NCBI GenBank assembly: GCA_902527105.1
Contig: CABZNT010000001.1
Span: 121,896 to 185,895, forward strand
Source of the DNA: an uncultured Prochlorococcus sp.
GTDB taxonomy: Bacteria > Cyanobacteriota > Cyanobacteriia > PCC-6307 > Cyanobiaceae
Reading direction: 5' to 3'
DNA length: 64,000 nucleotides
Part shown: positions 63,090-64,000 of the stretch, piece after piece
Numbering within the stretch: position 1 is the stretch's first letter
How the letters are laid out: each line of letters opens with the position of its first letter
Position numbers and translations under genes: made by a program
Notes under the pieces: generated by a model
Seen by the model: the letters and a program-made list of their open reading frames with translations, nothing else
What the model was told of the DNA's origin: nothing
The model's database searches: none

Positions 63090-63446
63090 TTAACCACCAT
63101 CCACTTGACATCCAATTAGCGCTCCTGCAGTCCCACCAGCAGGTACGGCCCAAAATCTGTCTTTACCCCTAGAGGAGGATAATGCTATCCCAGCACCAAG
63201 AATACCTCCAATAACAGAGCCTTCACTACAGTCATTATCATCTATTTTTTCGGCTTTACTTTGACCGCCACAAGGTACTACAACGTCAACTTCATAACTT
63301 TTTACGTAGCCTGGGCTTGATTGCGTTCCAGGAATATATTCTTCTCTATATTCAGTTCTTGTACAAGTTACTGACTTTGGCGTTGTTGCTTTAACTTGAA
63401 CAATAGGAGAAAAACAAAATAATAAAGCTAAATAGAAAAATTTCAC
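63090..63446 (-). CDS. Exported glycine-zipper hypothetical protein
   Basis: A 118-residue protein from GTG 63446 with a signal peptide (FFYLALLFCFSPIVQVKA). The mature part has three or more cysteines (SVTCTRTEYREEY, VVVPCGG, DDNDCSEGS) and ends with a glycine-zipper-like hydrophobic repeat (GSVIGGILGAGIALSSS and AVPAGGTAGALIGC). Probably membrane- or envelope-associated; function unknown. The stop abuts ruvA's start. Confidence 0.65.
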   Translation of the reverse strand: MKFFYLALLFCFSPIVQVKATTPKSVTCTRTEYREEYIPGTQSSPGYVKSYEVDVVVPCGGQSKAEKIDDNDCSEGSVIGGILGAGIALSSSRGKDRFWAVPAGGTAGALIGCQVDGG

Positions 63447-63474
63447 CGTTTTTTTTTTTAACTCTACTAATATT

Positions 63475-63999
63475 CTATGTCCTTTTGATTATTTTGGTAC
63501 TAGTTATAATAGTTCCTAATAAAACTAGTGAAGCGCCTAATAAAAAATTTATGTTGATTATTTCACTAAAAAACAAAATCCCCCAAATTGAACCGAATAA
63601 AACTTGTAAATAGTTAATTGTTGATGCTTCAGAAGCAGGTAAATTTTTTAATCCTATAGTTAAGAATGTCTGACCTAATTGAGTAAATAAGCCAATACCT
63701 ATAATCCATACCAATTCATTCAAATTTGGAGTAACCCAGTTAATTAATGCAATTGGCAATAAAGTTATAAATGAAACAAGTGGAAAATATTCAATAATTA
63801 CATAAACATCTTCAGTAAATGAAAGTTTCTTAACTGTAACGTACGCCAATGCGGTGCAGATTGCCCCAAGAAATGCTATCAAAATCGAAACATTTTCAAT
63901 TTCAACGTTTATATTTGATAATTGACTTGGATTTAAGATTATTAATATTCCAATCCAGCCAATAACTAAAGCAAAAATTATATTAAGAGTTATTTTTTC
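63475..63999 (-). CDS. EamA-family (DMT) transporter, N-terminal part beyond the window
   Basis: The frame is open from the right edge, so the gene is 5' truncated here; the TTG at 63882 is internal. The 174 visible residues contain a helix NIIFALVIGWIGILIIL at the edge, then about five more helices, including the EamA repeat: FLGAICTALAYVTVKKL, LFTQLGQTFLTIGLKNLPASEASTINYLQVLFGSIW and INFLLGASLVLLGTIITS. Drug/metabolite exporter superfamily; substrate unknown. Confidence 0.85.
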   Translation of the reverse strand, partial: EKITLNIIFALVIGWIGILIILNPSQLSNINVEIENVSILIAFLGAICTALAYVTVKKLSFTEDVYVIIEYFPLVSFITLLPIALINWVTPNLNELVWIIGIGLFTQLGQTFLTIGLKNLPASEASTINYLQVLFGSIWGILFFSEIININFLLGASLVLLGTIITSTKIIKRT

Positions 64000-64000
64000 T

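Overview
The window looks like a strongly AT-rich, gene-dense, small cyanobacterial genome, most like a high-light-type Prochlorococcus. The support is the gene content: PAM68-type photosystem assembly factor, DUF3685, DUF3727, DUF3288, DUF1830 and DUF1816 cyanobacterial families, Calvin-cycle phosphoribulokinase, a urtABCDE/ureABCDEFG urea locus and glucosylglycerate metabolism. Tight gene packing, short spacers and many tiny genes fit too. The species call is an inference; no search was run.

Layout. 1-2.6 kb (+): end of a pentapeptide-repeat protein, a CobW-type GTPase, a tiny zinc-ribbon gene, purS and purQ, closed by a terminator. 2.7-18.6 kb (-): class II aldolase, a frameshifted class I aldolase, an oxidoreductase, accD, prk, leuB, lpxD, proB, then a closely packed run (YqeG-type phosphatase, DUF3727, ruvX, GNAT-like protein, CofE-like ligase, thioredoxin-fold protein, DUF3685) and hisA. 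18.7-22.5 kb: epimerase, pgsA, a PPC-glutaredoxin fusion, a short-chain reductase and nth.

22.6-27.9 kb is an iron-flavoured block: a FutC-like ABC ATPase, ferritin, a Crp-family regulator, a zinc-ribbon membrane protein, and a three-gene operon of a Rieske/PaO-type oxygenase, a 33-residue membrane peptide and an orphan ABC ATPase. Three sites resembling the Fur box lie in its two divergent intergenic regions. One of them is next to an unlisted 40-codon gene for a lysine/cysteine-rich peptide that diverges from ferritin. 28-32 kb is island-like: about a dozen small, mostly unrecognised genes, AT-rich repeats and a ribbon-helix-helix-like regulator.

32-42.3 kb holds the complete urea uptake (urtABCDE) and urease (ureDABC, ureEFG) systems. 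They are arranged around a divergent ureE/ureD promoter, with an NtcA-type promoter before urtA and a strong hairpin between urtA and urtB. 42.3-47.1 kb holds glucosylglycerate synthesis (gpgS, gpgP), a GH13 phosphorylase and glycerate kinase, together a closed make-and-recycle route. 47-64 kb is mostly housekeeping: uppP, tRNA-Pro(GGG), msrA, an ABC exporter, trpD, carA, a STAS protein, Mini-RNase III, an rRNA methyltransferase, gatA, dnaE, PAM68, rpsO, ruvA, and a truncated EamA transporter at the right edge.

Three places show a reading-frame problem of one base (class I aldolase, CofE-like ligase, DUF1816 gene), and a STAS gene has no standard start codon. These may be real decay, recoding or sequence errors; the sequence alone cannot separate these.
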